From the NCBI GenBank assembly GCA_003583745.1, contig QXPY01000004.1, forward strand, positions 62,001 through 126,000: a DNA stretch of 64,000 nt, in the 5' to 3' direction. The notes under the pieces were generated by a model that worked only from the letters and a program-made list of their open reading frames with translations, did not search any database and was not told the origin of the DNA. The translations under genes were made by a program, and so were the position numbers. The DNA is from Rhodocyclales bacterium GT-UBC. GTDB taxonomy: Bacteria > Pseudomonadota > Gammaproteobacteria > Burkholderiales > Rhodocyclaceae. Below are positions 29,286 to 38,295 of the stretch, piece by piece (the stretch's first letter is position 1; each line of letters opens with the position of its first letter).

Positions 29286-30486
29286 ATCGTTCGAGAAAAC
29301 GTTCCAGCAGCACGTTGAGGAAACGCCGGCCGTGCAGGGTGGGGGCGATGCGCTCCGGGCCGAGGTCGAGCAGGCCTTCGGCGGCGGCAGCCTTGAGCTG
29401 CGGCAGGATGGTGGTGAGCGGCCGGGCAGTGCGCGCTTCGAACAGGCTGGGGTGAAAGCCATCAGCCAGGCGCAGCGCGTTCATCAGGAACTCGAAAGGC
29501 AGGTCGGCGGCAGCGACCTCGTTCGATTCCTGGATCGGCGAGCCGGCTGCGACCTGTTCCAGGTAGGCTTTCGGGTGCTTCCAGCGCATCTGGCGCAGCA
29601 CGCGGTCATGCAGGGTGAGCTTGGAGTGGGCGCCGGCGCCGATGCCGAGGTAGTCGCCGAAATACCAGTAATTCAGGTTGTGGCGACACTGCCGGCCGGA
29701 GCGGGCAAAGGCCGAGGTTTCGTAATTGTCGAAGCCGGCCGCGGCGAGCTGGGCTTCGATGGCCTCCTGCATGTCGGCGCAGAGGTCGCCTTCGGGCAAT
29801 TCCGGCGGGAAGGCGGCAAAGCGCGTGTTCGGCTCCAGCGTCAGTTGATAGCAGGAGAGATGCCCCGGGTTGAAGCCGAGGGCGGTGTCGACGTCGCTCA
29901 GCGCCTGTGCCAGGGTCTGGCCGGGCAGGCCGTACATCAGGTCGAGATTGAAAGCCTCAAAATGCTCGCCGGCCAGTTGCGCTGCCCGACGCGCCTCTTC
30001 GGCACCGTGGATGCGGCCCAGCGCCTTGAGATGCGCGTCGTTGAAGCTCTGGATGCCGAGTGACAGGCGATTGACGCCAGCGGCGCGAAAACCGGCGAAC
30101 TTGCCGGCTTCGACGGTGCCGGGGTTGGCTTCGAGCGTAATTTCGGCATCCGGGGCGAGCATCGCCAGCGTCCGGAAGGCGGTTATCAATTCGTCGATCG
30201 CTGCCGGCGACAGCAGGCTGGGCGTGCCGCCGCCAAAGAAAACGCTGACTACGGGGCGCCCCCAGATCAGCGGCAGGGCCGATTGCAGGTCGGCAATCAA
30301 CGCATCGACGTATTGCCGTTCGGGAATCGTCTCGCCCGCCTCGTGCGAATTGAAATCGCAATAGGGGCATTTCTGCACGCACCAGGGCACATGGACGTAG
30401 AGGGCGAGCGGCGGCGAAACGCGGAATTCCAGGTTGTCGGCGGCGGCTTGCGGCGGTGCGGTGAAGATGGGGATGGTACGGGCCAT
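29284..30486 (-). CDS. hemW: Radical SAM heme chaperone HemW
   Basis: A 400-residue HemN-like radical SAM protein. The iron-sulfur motif is Cys36-x3-Cys40-x2-Cys43 (PWCVQKCPYCDF), followed by VFFGGGTPSLL and NLDLMYGLPGQT, and a C-terminal HemN domain with FLMNALRLADGF. Stand-alone members of this subgroup act as heme chaperones rather than coproporphyrinogen dehydrogenases; they lack the N-terminal residues HemN needs. It is downstream of rph-rdgB, as in many betaproteobacteria, but separated from rdgB by a terminator-like hairpin. Confidence 0.92.
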   Translation of the reverse strand: MARTIPIFTAPPQAAADNLEFRVSPPLALYVHVPWCVQKCPYCDFNSHEAGETIPERQYVDALIADLQSALPLIWGRPVVSVFFGGGTPSLLSPAAIDELITAFRTLAMLAPDAEITLEANPGTVEAGKFAGFRAAGVNRLSLGIQSFNDAHLKALGRIHGAEEARRAAQLAGEHFEAFNLDLMYGLPGQTLAQALSDVDTALGFNPGHLSCYQLTLEPNTRFAAFPPELPEGDLCADMQEAIEAQLAAAGFDNYETSAFARSGRQCRHNLNYWYFGDYLGIGAGAHSKLTLHDRVLRQMRWKHPKAYLEQVAAGSPIQESNEVAAADLPFEFLMNALRLADGFHPSLFEARTARPLTTILPQLKAAAAEGLLDLGPERIAPTLHGRRFLNVLLERFLER

Positions 30487-30517
30487 GGGGTTGCGGCAGT
30501 CGAAAAGGTCAGCGGTG

Positions 30518-30560
30518 AATAATGAAACGGCCCCGGCTCGCCTGGGCGGCGAGGGGGCCG
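30518..30560 (-). terminator. Terminator-like hairpin between rdgB and hemW
   Basis: Arms CGGCCCC/GGGGCCG (30528-30534 and 30554-30560) stack on CTCGCC/GGCGAG with a five-base loop and a two-base bulge. On the minus strand it is followed by TTTCATTATT. It should reduce read-through from rdgB into hemW, or act as an attenuator. Confidence 0.55.
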
Positions 30561-30574
30561 GGCTGCGCTTCGAC

Positions 30575-31162
30575 CTAAAGGGCGGGCAGGCGTTCGATCA
30601 GTTTCTGCATCGCCTGGCCGCGATGCGAGACGCGGTTCTTGGTCTCGGCGTCGAGTTCGGCGGCGGTCTGGCCGAAGGCCGGTACGAAGAACAGCGGGTC
30701 GTAGCCGAAGCCGCCGGCGCCCCGCTGTTCGGCCAGGATCTCGCCGTGCCACTCGCCTTCGGCGATCAGCGGTTGTGGATCGTCGGCATGGCGGACCAGC
30801 ACGATGACCGAGACGAAATGGGCACGTCGGTCGGTGGCGTTGCCCAGTTCGGCGAACAGCTTGTCATTGTTGCGGGCATCCGATTTCGGTTCGCCGGCAT
30901 AGCGTGCCGAGATGACACCCGGGGCGCCACCCAGGGCGCTGACGCAGAGACCGGAGTCGTCGGCGAGGGCGGGCAGGCCGGACAGCTTGGACGCCTGGCG
31001 GGCCTTGGCCAGCGCGTTTTCGACAAAGGTGCAGTGCGGTTCTTCGGCTTCGGGAATGCCGAGGTCGTCCTGGGCGATGACTTCGAAGCCGAGCGGCGCC
31101 AGCAGCGCGTTGAGCTCCTTCATCTTCTTGGCGTTGTTGGAGGCGAGGACGAGCTTTTTCAT
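30575..31162 (-). CDS. rdgB: XTP/dITP pyrophosphatase (HAM1 family)
   Basis: House-cleaning nucleotide pyrophosphatase that removes dITP/XTP and so prevents inosine and xanthine entering DNA. It is 195 residues from ATG 31162, beginning [16 protein letters not shown], with the catalytic ADDSGLCV, the [13 protein letters not shown] loop and [12 protein letters not shown]. The start overlaps the rph stop by four bases, so the two are coupled. An open frame upstream to 31498 overlaps rph and is not coding. It works functionally alongside the deoxyinosine glycosylase at 14189-14689. Confidence 0.95.
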   Translation of the reverse strand: MKKLVLASNNAKKMKELNALLAPLGFEVIAQDDLGIPEAEEPHCTFVENALAKARQASKLSGLPALADDSGLCVSALGGAPGVISARYAGEPKSDARNNDKLFAELGNATDRRAHFVSVIVLVRHADDPQPLIAEGEWHGEILAEQRGAGGFGYDPLFFVPAFGQTAAELDAETKNRVSHRGQAMQKLIERLPAL

Positions 31163-31875
31163 GAGGCAAGGGCGCTTTGCTGGGCGGCGATGAGCTGGCG
31201 GATGCCGGCTTCGGCGAGGTCGGTCAGGGTGTTCATCTGGGCCCGGGTGAAGGGCTCGCCCTCGGCCGTGCCCTGCACCTCGACGATGCCGCCGGCGCCG
31301 GTCATGACGACATTCATGTCGGTGTCGCAGTTGGAGTCTTCCGGGTAGTCGAGATCGAGCACCGGGGCGCCTGCGAAAATGCCGACCGAGACGGCGGCGA
31401 CGTGGTCGCGTACCGGGTTGGCCGGCAGCTTGCCGGCGGTGACCAGCTTTTCGCAGGCCTCGTAGAGGGCGACCCAGGCGCCGGTGATCGAGGCGCAACG
31501 GGTGCCGCCGTCGGCCTGCAGCACGTCGCAGTCGAGGGTGATCTGGCGTTCGCCGAGCGCCTTCAGGTCGACCACGGCGCGCAGGGCGCGGCCGATCAGG
31601 CGCTGGATTTCCTGGGTGCGGCCGGTCTGCTTGCCCTTGGCGGCTTCACGGGCGCTGCGGGTGTGTGTCGAGCGGGGCAGCATGCCGTATTCGGCGGTGA
31701 CCCAGCCCTGGCCCTTGCCACGCAGGAAGGGCGGCACGTTTTCCTCGACCGATGCATTGCACAGGACGCGGGTGTCGCCCATTTCGATCAGTACCGAGCC
31801 TTCGGCGTGGCGGGTGAAATTGCGGGTGATGCGGACGCTGCGGAGTTGGTCCGCCTGGCGTTGGCTGGGGCGCAT
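31159..31875 (-). CDS. rph: Ribonuclease PH
   Basis: Phosphate-dependent 3'-to-5' exoribonuclease that trims tRNA 3' ends. The 238-residue protein has the RNase PH features [18 protein letters not shown] near residue 27, the phosphate-binding [25 protein letters not shown] and the late motif [18 protein letters not shown]. It is complete, unlike the frameshifted rph of E. coli K-12. It forms a coupled pair with rdgB and starts nine bases after the phosphatase stop. Confidence 0.96.
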   Translation of the reverse strand: MRPSQRQADQLRSVRITRNFTRHAEGSVLIEMGDTRVLCNASVEENVPPFLRGKGQGWVTAEYGMLPRSTHTRSAREAAKGKQTGRTQEIQRLIGRALRAVVDLKALGERQITLDCDVLQADGGTRCASITGAWVALYEACEKLVTAGKLPANPVRDHVAAVSVGIFAGAPVLDLDYPEDSNCDTDMNVVMTGAGGIVEVQGTAEGEPFTRAQMNTLTDLAEAGIRQLIAAQQSALAS

Positions 31876-31884
31876 GGTGTTTCC

Positions 31885-32802
31885 TTATTTTTTCGGGTTG
31901 TACTTGTCGATGGCGTTGCGGATTTCCTCAATCGCCTTTTCGATTTCGTCTTCGGAAAGATCGCTCTTGTAAGCCGGATTGCGGCCGAATTCTTCGAGGC
32001 GGGTGGTGATCTCGTCCTGCGACATGGTCTGGGTCGAGATCGAACTGCTGGCGTCCTCGACGTAGCTGTCTTCCCAGCGCACGGCGACGACCGACAGATT
32101 GTCGCCGTGGATACCGCCCTTGATTTCCGCCTTGTCGAGCAGCATGGGCGTGACTTGCAGCAAATTGGCTCCTTGCAGGGCCGTGGCCATTTGCTCGCCG
32201 GAGGTGATGCCCCACAGGCCATCGGTGCATAACAGAAGGACGTCGCCGTGCTCCAGGGGGGTTTTGCGCGAAAACTCGATTTCCGGGGGCGTCGGACTGC
32301 CCAGACAACTGTATATCTTGTTGCGATCCGGGTGATTGACCGCCTGCGCTTCGGTGATCAGGCCTTCTTCGACCAGCAGGCGGATACGCGAGTGATCCTT
32401 GGTCTGGGTGATGACCCGCCCGGCGCGCATCAGGAATAGCCGGGAATCTCCGGCGTGCGCCCAATAGGCGACGTTATCCTGGACGATGCAGGCAACGCAG
32501 GTGGTACGCGGCGTGTCCTTCAGCTTGTGGCGTGCGGTGTAGTCGAGAATGGCATGGTGCGCATTGGTCATGCTCTTCTGCAGGAAGCGGAATGGATCGG
32601 CCAGCATCGGCTTGGCTTCGCGCTGGAAAGTGTCGGCCAGCGTCTGGACCGCGATCTGGGCGGCAACTTCACCGTAGTGGTGACCGCCCATGCCGTCGGC
32701 GACAACCATCAGCAAGGCGTCCCGAGAATAGCAATAGGTGGTGCGATCTTCGTTGTTCGCCCGGCCGCCGATGCGGCTTTCCTGGTAAATGGTGAATCTC
32801 AT
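31885..32802 (-). CDS. PP2C-family serine/threonine protein phosphatase
   Basis: Metal-dependent phosphatase of 305 residues. PP2C motifs in order: RANNEDR near residue 15, the metal Asp36 in VADGMGG, HAGDSRLFL, LLCTDGLWG and GDNLSVVAVRW. A C-terminal extension of about 50 acidic and Ser-rich residues follows the catalytic core. It overlaps the Ser/Thr kinase upstream by four bases (32799-32802), so the kinase and phosphatase are made together and probably act on the same phosphoproteins. Substrates are unknown. Confidence 0.92.
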   Translation of the reverse strand: MRFTIYQESRIGGRANNEDRTTYCYSRDALLMVVADGMGGHHYGEVAAQIAVQTLADTFQREAKPMLADPFRFLQKSMTNAHHAILDYTARHKLKDTPRTTCVACIVQDNVAYWAHAGDSRLFLMRAGRVITQTKDHSRIRLLVEEGLITEAQAVNHPDRNKIYSCLGSPTPPEIEFSRKTPLEHGDVLLLCTDGLWGITSGEQMATALQGANLLQVTPMLLDKAEIKGGIHGDNLSVVAVRWEDSYVEDASSSISTQTMSQDEITTRLEEFGRNPAYKSDLSEDEIEKAIEEIRNAIDKYNPKK

Positions 32803-33746
32803 TTAGTCGGTTTCCTGAATTTCCCGACGAAGCGTCCCAGCCAGTGCGGGTCGCGTTTCGGAGGGGGCGGGGAGACGGTCTCGACCAGGGCTTTCTGTAA
32901 GGCGAAGACGCTCTGCGGTCGGTACAGGTGATTGAGGTTGAGGCACCAGTCGATGATTTCGAGCAGGCGATCCGAGAACTGGCCATCCCAGCGCACCATG
33001 GCCGGTGCCAGGGTGTCCTTTTTCAGTCGTTCATCGGCAGCCTGTGGCGCACTGCCGGCCAGGCAGGCATACATCGAGGCGCCGACGCTGTAGATGTCGC
33101 TCCACGGCCCGAGGTCCTTTCTCGTGCCGTAGTGTTCCGGCGAGGCGAAACCGGGTGTGTACATCGGCTTGAGGATCGGTTGGTCGGTGGCCAGGGTCTG
33201 GCGGGCCGCACCGAAATCGATCAGGACCGGCGTGTTGTCGGCCCGCAGGTAGATGTTGGAGGGCTTCAGGTCAAGGTGCAGCAACTTGTGGGCGTGCACC
33301 TCGCGCAGGCCGTTCAGCATGCGGGTAAAGACACCCCGGATAAAGCGTTCGGAAATGTGGCCTTGATGCTTTTGAATGAATTCCTGGAGGGTTCTGCCAT
33401 GCTCATATTCCATCACCATGTAGACAGTGTCGTTGGCGCGGAAGAAATTGAGCACGCGAATCACGTTGGGATGGGAGAGGCGGGCCAGGGCACGTCCTTC
33501 TTCGAAGAAGCACTTCATGCCATAGCGGAAGGCACCTTGGTGCTCCGGTGTGATGACCGGTTTGGTCGAACCGTTGTTGCGCAGGGCCAGGCTGTTGGGC
33601 AAATACTCTTTGATCGCGACCTGGTTGCCTTCGGCATCCGTGGCGAGATAGACAATCGAAAAGCCGCCCAGCGAAAGCTGGCGGTCGATTGTGTACTCTT
33701 CGAGCGTGTGGCCGTTGGGTAACGGTTGATTGGCTTGTTGCGCCAT
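32799..33746 (-). CDS. Soluble serine/threonine protein kinase (Hanks type)
   Basis: Eukaryotic-like kinase of 315 residues with only the catalytic domain. Gly-loop LSLGGFSIVYLA, ATP Lys46 in VAIKEYLP, catalytic loop His157-Leu-Asp159-LKPSN, Mg loop Asp177-Phe-Gly, and the activation-loop end GFASPEHY. The usual HRD arginine is replaced by Leu, so it is a non-RD kinase, probably not controlled by the ordinary activation-loop route. No membrane helix, PASTA or other sensor domain follows. It is paired with a PP2C phosphatase and is divergent from yicC. Confidence 0.92.
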   Translation of the reverse strand: MAQQANQPLPNGHTLEEYTIDRQLSLGGFSIVYLATDAEGNQVAIKEYLPNSLALRNNGSTKPVITPEHQGAFRYGMKCFFEEGRALARLSHPNVIRVLNFFRANDTVYMVMEYEHGRTLQEFIQKHQGHISERFIRGVFTRMLNGLREVHAHKLLHLDLKPSNIYLRADNTPVLIDFGAARQTLATDQPILKPMYTPGFASPEHYGTRKDLGPWSDIYSVGASMYACLAGSAPQAADERLKKDTLAPAMVRWDGQFSDRLLEIIDWCLNLNHLYRPQSVFALQKALVETVSPPPPKRDPHWLGRFVGKFRKPTK

Positions 33747-33822
33747 GGATCTCGCGGTTATGATGCAATTTCAGGCATTTTCGGGCGTGTTGTCCGGCCT
33801 GTAAAGCGGAGACTCCCCGATA

Positions 33823-34689
33823 ATGATTTGTAGTATGACTGGTTATGCAGTGAAAACGCGCGATGTCGAGCGTGGAACCCTGCAAATTGAATTAAAAAGC
33901 GTCAATTCCCGCTATCTCGATTTTCACTTCCGTATCAGCGAAGATCTGCGCGCGCTGGAAATGCCGTTGCGCGAATTGCTTGCCGCGCGCCTGTCACGCG
34001 GCAAGGTGGAGTGCCGTTTGTCGTTCAATGCCTCGGCTGCCAAGGCTGAGCAACTGGAGCTCAATGGCGGCCTGCTGGATTCCTTGAAGTTGCTCAATGC
34101 GCAGGTGCGCCAGGCCATGCCGGAAGCCAAGCCGCTGTCCGTGAACGATGTGTTGCGCTGGCCGGGCATGTTTGGCGACCAGTCGATCGACTTCGCCGCC
34201 ATGGCGCAGCCGGTACTAGCCCTGGCCCGCGAGGCGCTGGATGACTTCACGGCAACCCGCGCCCGCGAAGGCGGCAAACTGGGGACGATGATCATCGAGC
34301 GGGTCAATGCCATGCGCGACATCGTGCGTCATGTCGCGCCGCGCATCCCCGAGGCACAGGCCTTGTTCACCGACAAGTTGCGGCAGCGCCTGGTCGACGC
34401 GCTCGGTAACGCCAACGATGACCGGGTCTTGCAGGAGGTCGCGGTATTTGCCACGCGCATCGATGTTGCCGAGGAGTTGAATCGCCTGACCGCGCATCTC
34501 GACGAGGTCGAGCGTGTCATCAAGCATGGCGGCGCCTGCGGCAAGCGTCTGGATTTCCTGATGCAGGAATTGAACCGGGAGGCGAATACGCTGGGCTCGA
34601 AGTCGGCCATTACCGAGGTGTCGCAGGCCTCGATGGATCTCAAGCTGTTGATCGAGCAGATGCGCGAGCAGATCCAGAACCTGGAGTGA
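33823..34689 (+). CDS. yicC: YicC/YloC-family endoribonuclease
   Basis: A 288-residue YicC-like protein. It starts MICSMTGYA, followed by LKSVNSRYLDFHFR, both family signatures, and ends with the DUF1732 region GKRLDFLMQELNREANTLGSK and VELKLLIEQMREQIQN-like. YicC proteins are RNA endonucleases; E. coli YicC promotes decay of the small RNA RyhB. It precedes gmk-rpoZ-spoT, the usual neighbourhood, though here a hybrid kinase gene is inserted between. Confidence 0.9.
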   Translation: MICSMTGYAVKTRDVERGTLQIELKSVNSRYLDFHFRISEDLRALEMPLRELLAARLSRGKVECRLSFNASAAKAEQLELNGGLLDSLKLLNAQVRQAMPEAKPLSVNDVLRWPGMFGDQSIDFAAMAQPVLALAREALDDFTATRAREGGKLGTMIIERVNAMRDIVRHVAPRIPEAQALFTDKLRQRLVDALGNANDDRVLQEVAVFATRIDVAEELNRLTAHLDEVERVIKHGGACGKRLDFLMQELNREANTLGSKSAITEVSQASMDLKLLIEQMREQIQNLE

Positions 34690-34737
34690 GTGCTGATCGC
34701 CGGCCAAGGTTTACCCCGTCGAGTACAGCAATGCCTG

Positions 34738-34768
34738 ACCGCCCGCCTTGTGCCGGCGGTTTTTTTTT
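34738..34768 (+). terminator. Intrinsic terminator after yicC
   Basis: The hairpin ACCGCC...GGCGGT with an 11-base loop is followed by an eight-T run. It separates yicC from the hybrid kinase gene. Confidence 0.75.
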
Positions 34769-34846
34769 GCGTTAGACTGGCTGGATCGGCAACCAGCTCT
34801 GTTGCGCGCGTTGCTTGCGACCCACTCAATCAGGGAGCGGCGTACG

Positions 34847-37438
34847 ATGCCGTTTGCAAAGGCGAACCTGTCGGCAGTGTCTCCGAATGCTCTGGCGATC
34901 CGCCTGATCTCAGGCTGGTTGCTGGTCGTCGTTTGCGTCTTTGCGCTGGCCGCCGGTTTTCTCCGGAACAGTTTGTTGATGCACGAGGAGCGCGCCAGGA
35001 TTATGGCGAGCAACTTGGCGCAAGTGCTTGAGCGCGATATATCGGCGGCGCTCGAGAAGGTCGACCTGCTGCTGCTGTCGGTGGTCGACGAGTTCCAGCG
35101 GCGTAGCGAGACCGGTGCGGCAGTCGATTATCGGGAAATGGAAAGTTTTCTGGCGCGCTCGCGTCATCGTCAGGAGAGCATCCAGCTGCTCAGCATTGCC
35201 GATGTCGATGGCAAGACGGCGGCGGGCGCAATGCTGGCCGATCGCGAATATTTTCGCCAGTTGCGCGATAACCCGGGGTTTGGCCTGGTCATGTCGAAGC
35301 CTTTGCGGGGGCGGGTCAGTGGCAAATGGAGCGTGGTCCTGGCCCGTCGTCTGATCGATGCTCGCGGCGAGTTTGCCGGCGTAGCGTACGCCAGCTTGAG
35401 CATTGAATATTTCGAAAAGCGGCTGGGCGCATTGAGCCTGGGTTATCAGGGGACCGTCTCCTGGCGGGATGCCGATCTGGCTTCAGTGGTACGCCTGCCG
35501 CGGCGGCCGGATGTGGCCGATTACGGATCGACCCGTGTTTCGACGGCCTTCCGGGCAGCAGTGGAAGCGGCCCCGAACGGTGGCGACTACATTTCCGGAG
35601 AGACGGCGATCGATGGCGTTTCGCGGCTGCATGCTTACCGCTTCAATCCGACCTATCGCTTCTACGTCAATTTGGGCATCTCGCCCGAGGACTATCAGGC
35701 GCCCTGGTGGGGGCAGGTCAAGGCGACGCTCGCCTTGCTGGCCCTTTTCGTGTTGGTTACCGGTGGCGGGATCGCTCTGCTTTATCGCAATGCTCGCCGC
35801 TTGGCCGAGCGCGAACGCATGTTGAACAGTATTTTCGAAACGTCGGATGCCGCCATTTTCATGCTCGATCCCGAAGGGCGCATCAAGCATGCCAACGAAC
35901 GGCTCGGTGCGATGATCGGTTGCCCGGTCGGCGATTTGATCGGCCACGCTTACATGGACTTGGTCGAAGCGCAGCAGCGCCCTATTGTCGAAACGCAGTT
36001 CCGTCGTTTGATGGCGGGGGAAATTTCTTTCGTGCGTTACGAGCGGCAATATCTTCGGCGGGACGGCAGTCATTTCTGGGGGTTCGTTTGCAGCCGTTTG
36101 TTACGCAACGAGAGCGGCTCGCCTTCCGGCTTGGTCGGGTTGATTACCGATATTGACGAGCAGAAAAAGGCGGCGACCGAGCTGGAAAACTACCGCTTCC
36201 ATCTCGAAACGCTGGTTCGGGATCGCACCGCCGCGCTGGAGGCGGCCCGGGATGCCGCGGAGGCGGCCAATCGTTCGAAAAGTGCCTTCTTGGCCAATAT
36301 GAGCCATGAAATTCGAACCCCGATGAATGCCATCATCGGCTTCACCCACATGTTGCAACGAGAGTTGCTGACGCCGGTGCAAGCCGATCGCCTCGGAAAA
36401 ATTGCAGGTTCGGCGGAGCATCTCTTATCGATTCTCAACGATGTGCTCGATATATCCAAGATCGAGTCCGGCAAGCTGGTGCTGGAAGTGGAAAGCTTCA
36501 GGGTGGTCGATTTGGTTGAAGGCTTGCTGGCGCTGCATGCCGAGCGAGCCGAGGCCAAGGGCTTGAGCTTGAAGGTGTCGACGAGTGCCTTGCCGGCCCA
36601 GTTGCGGGGCGATCAGACCCGCTTGCTGCAAGCCTTGCACAACTATCTGGGAAATGCGATCAAATTTACCCGGACCGGGGCGATCACCCTGCGTGCTGCC
36701 GTCGTCGAGGAGGATGCGGAGAGCGTGTTGGCGCGTTTTGAGGTCATCGATACGGGGATCGGTATCGCGCCGGAGGCAATTGGCCGGCTGTTTTCGGCTT
36801 TCGAACAGGCCGACAATTCGACGACGCGGCAATACGGTGGTACCGGTTTGGGATTGGCCATCACCCGGCGTCTGGCGGAGCTGATGGGCGGGGCGGCTGG
36901 GGTAGAGAGCGTTCCGGGCGAAGGGAGCCGCTTCTGGCTGACGGCGCGCTTCGGAAAAGTGCTGGTCGATGGGGCTGTCGTCCCCGACCCCGATTACCGC
37001 CAGGCCCCCGAATCTGTTTTGCAGGCCTTGGGCGAAGATTGTCGTTTATTGTTGGTCGAAGACGATCCGGTGAATCAGGAGGTCGCCTTGGCCTTGTTAC
37101 GCAATGTAGCCGGCCTCAACGTCGACCTCGCCGAAAATGGCGAAGTCGCGGTACGCATGGCCGGCCAGCGTACCTACGACCTGATTTTGATGGACTTGCT
37201 GATGCCGGTCATGGACGGTCTGGAGGCAACCCGGCGAATTCGCGATCTGCCGGGGCGGGCGAAGGTGCCGATCCTGGCTTTGACGGCCAACGCGTTCAGC
37301 GAAGATCGGGAGCGTTGCCTGGCGGCTGGCATGAACGACCATATTCCAAAGCCGGTCGATCCAGAGCTGCTTTTCGGTACACTGTTGCGCTGGCTGCCTT
37401 CAGGTGCTCGGGCAAGACAACGCGAACAACAGGAATAA
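34847..37438 (+). CDS. Membrane hybrid sensor histidine kinase (Cache-PAS-HisKA-HATPase-REC)
   Basis: Hybrid kinase of 863 residues from ATG 34847 (AGGGAG upstream). TM1 about 20-43, a periplasmic Cache-like sensor (about 45-285; [31 protein letters not shown]), TM2 about 292-312, PAS (about 325-440), coiled coil, HisKA with His487 in [12 protein letters not shown], HATPase with GTGLGLAIT, and a receiver with phospho-Asp783 in LILMDLLMP. Its kinase and receiver halves closely resemble the kinase at 5017-7584. No cognate regulator or Hpt protein is adjacent. It interrupts the usual yicC-gmk neighbourhood. Confidence 0.92.
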   Translation: MPFAKANLSAVSPNALAIRLISGWLLVVVCVFALAAGFLRNSLLMHEERARIMASNLAQVLERDISAALEKVDLLLLSVVDEFQRRSETGAAVDYREMESFLARSRHRQESIQLLSIADVDGKTAAGAMLADREYFRQLRDNPGFGLVMSKPLRGRVSGKWSVVLARRLIDARGEFAGVAYASLSIEYFEKRLGALSLGYQGTVSWRDADLASVVRLPRRPDVADYGSTRVSTAFRAAVEAAPNGGDYISGETAIDGVSRLHAYRFNPTYRFYVNLGISPEDYQAPWWGQVKATLALLALFVLVTGGGIALLYRNARRLAERERMLNSIFETSDAAIFMLDPEGRIKHANERLGAMIGCPVGDLIGHAYMDLVEAQQRPIVETQFRRLMAGEISFVRYERQYLRRDGSHFWGFVCSRLLRNESGSPSGLVGLITDIDEQKKAATELENYRFHLETLVRDRTAALEAARDAAEAANRSKSAFLANMSHEIRTPMNAIIGFTHMLQRELLTPVQADRLGKIAGSAEHLLSILNDVLDISKIESGKLVLEVESFRVVDLVEGLLALHAERAEAKGLSLKVSTSALPAQLRGDQTRLLQALHNYLGNAIKFTRTGAITLRAAVVEEDAESVLARFEVIDTGIGIAPEAIGRLFSAFEQADNSTTRQYGGTGLGLAITRRLAELMGGAAGVESVPGEGSRFWLTARFGKVLVDGAVVPDPDYRQAPESVLQALGEDCRLLLVEDDPVNQEVALALLRNVAGLNVDLAENGEVAVRMAGQRTYDLILMDLLMPVMDGLEATRRIRDLPGRAKVPILALTANAFSEDRERCLAAGMNDHIPKPVDPELLFGTLLRWLPSGARARQREQQE

Positions 37439-37442
37439 TCGT

Positions 37443-38051
37443 ATGGCTGGAAACCTATATGTCGTCGCCGCTCCTTCGGGAACCGGCAAAACCACGCTGG
37501 TTCGGATGCTGCTCGACAGCGAGCCGGATGTCAGGCTGTCGATCTCCTTTACGACGCGCACACCGCGAACTGGCGAGGCGGATGGGGTGGCGTACCATTT
37601 TATCGATGCAGCGGAGTTCCGCGCCATGATCGGTCGCCAGGAATTCCTCGAATGGGCCGAGGTGCATGGCAATTTCTATGGCACCTCAAAGAAATGGATC
37701 GCCGACCAGCTCTCCGCCGGTGCCGATGTGCTGCTCGAGATCGACTGGCAGGGGGCGCAGCAGGTACGCAAGATCTTCCCGCAGGCGATCGGGATTTTCA
37801 TCCTGCCGCCCTCGATGGAGGAGTTGGAGCGTCGCTTGACAGGGCGCGGAACGGACTCGGCCGACGTCATTGCACGGCGCCTTGCCGCCGCTCAGGCCGA
37901 GATGCGCCATGTCGAGGAATTCGACTATGTTATTATTAACAACCGTCTGGAAGAGGCTTTTGCCGATTTGCTCGCCGTCGTGCGTGCTTCGCGGCTGCAA
38001 TTTGCCAAGCAACAAGTTCGGCATGCTGCCCTCTTCGCCCGAATGATCTGA
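37443..38051 (+). CDS. gmk: Guanylate kinase
   Basis: Phosphorylates GMP to GDP, an essential step feeding GTP and ppGpp synthesis. The 202-residue protein begins [19 protein letters not shown] (P-loop), followed by the GMP-binding [19 protein letters not shown] and [12 protein letters not shown]. It lies five bases after the hybrid kinase stop and 16 bases before rpoZ. The conserved order gmk-rpoZ-spoT places nucleotide supply beside the stringent-response enzyme. Confidence 0.97.
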   Translation: MAGNLYVVAAPSGTGKTTLVRMLLDSEPDVRLSISFTTRTPRTGEADGVAYHFIDAAEFRAMIGRQEFLEWAEVHGNFYGTSKKWIADQLSAGADVLLEIDWQGAQQVRKIFPQAIGIFILPPSMEELERRLTGRGTDSADVIARRLAAAQAEMRHVEEFDYVIINNRLEEAFADLLAVVRASRLQFAKQQVRHAALFARMI

Positions 38052-38067
38052 TTTTCCGAGGTTTTAC

Positions 38068-38274
38068 ATGGCCCGCGTTACGATTGATGACTGCCTGAAA
38101 AAGATTCCGAACCGTTTTGAGGCAACCCTGGCCGCCGCTCATCGCGCCCGCCAACTGGCCAACGGTGCAACCCCGCTGGTCGATGCCGGCAAGGACAAGC
38201 CGACCGTCGTCGCCCTGCGCGAACTGGGCGCCGGCAAGGTCGGCATCGAAGTGCTCAACCGCGGTCAATCCTGA
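38068..38274 (+). CDS. rpoZ: RNA polymerase omega subunit
   Basis: Small RNA polymerase subunit of 68 residues that helps assemble beta' and forms part of the ppGpp binding site. It begins [20 protein letters not shown] and contains [14 protein letters not shown], both typical of omega. It sits between gmk and spoT, its standard context. Confidence 0.97.
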   Translation: MARVTIDDCLKKIPNRFEATLAAAHRARQLANGATPLVDAGKDKPTVVALRELGAGKVGIEVLNRGQS

Positions 38275-38295
38275 GGTTGGGGGCGGTGAATACTG

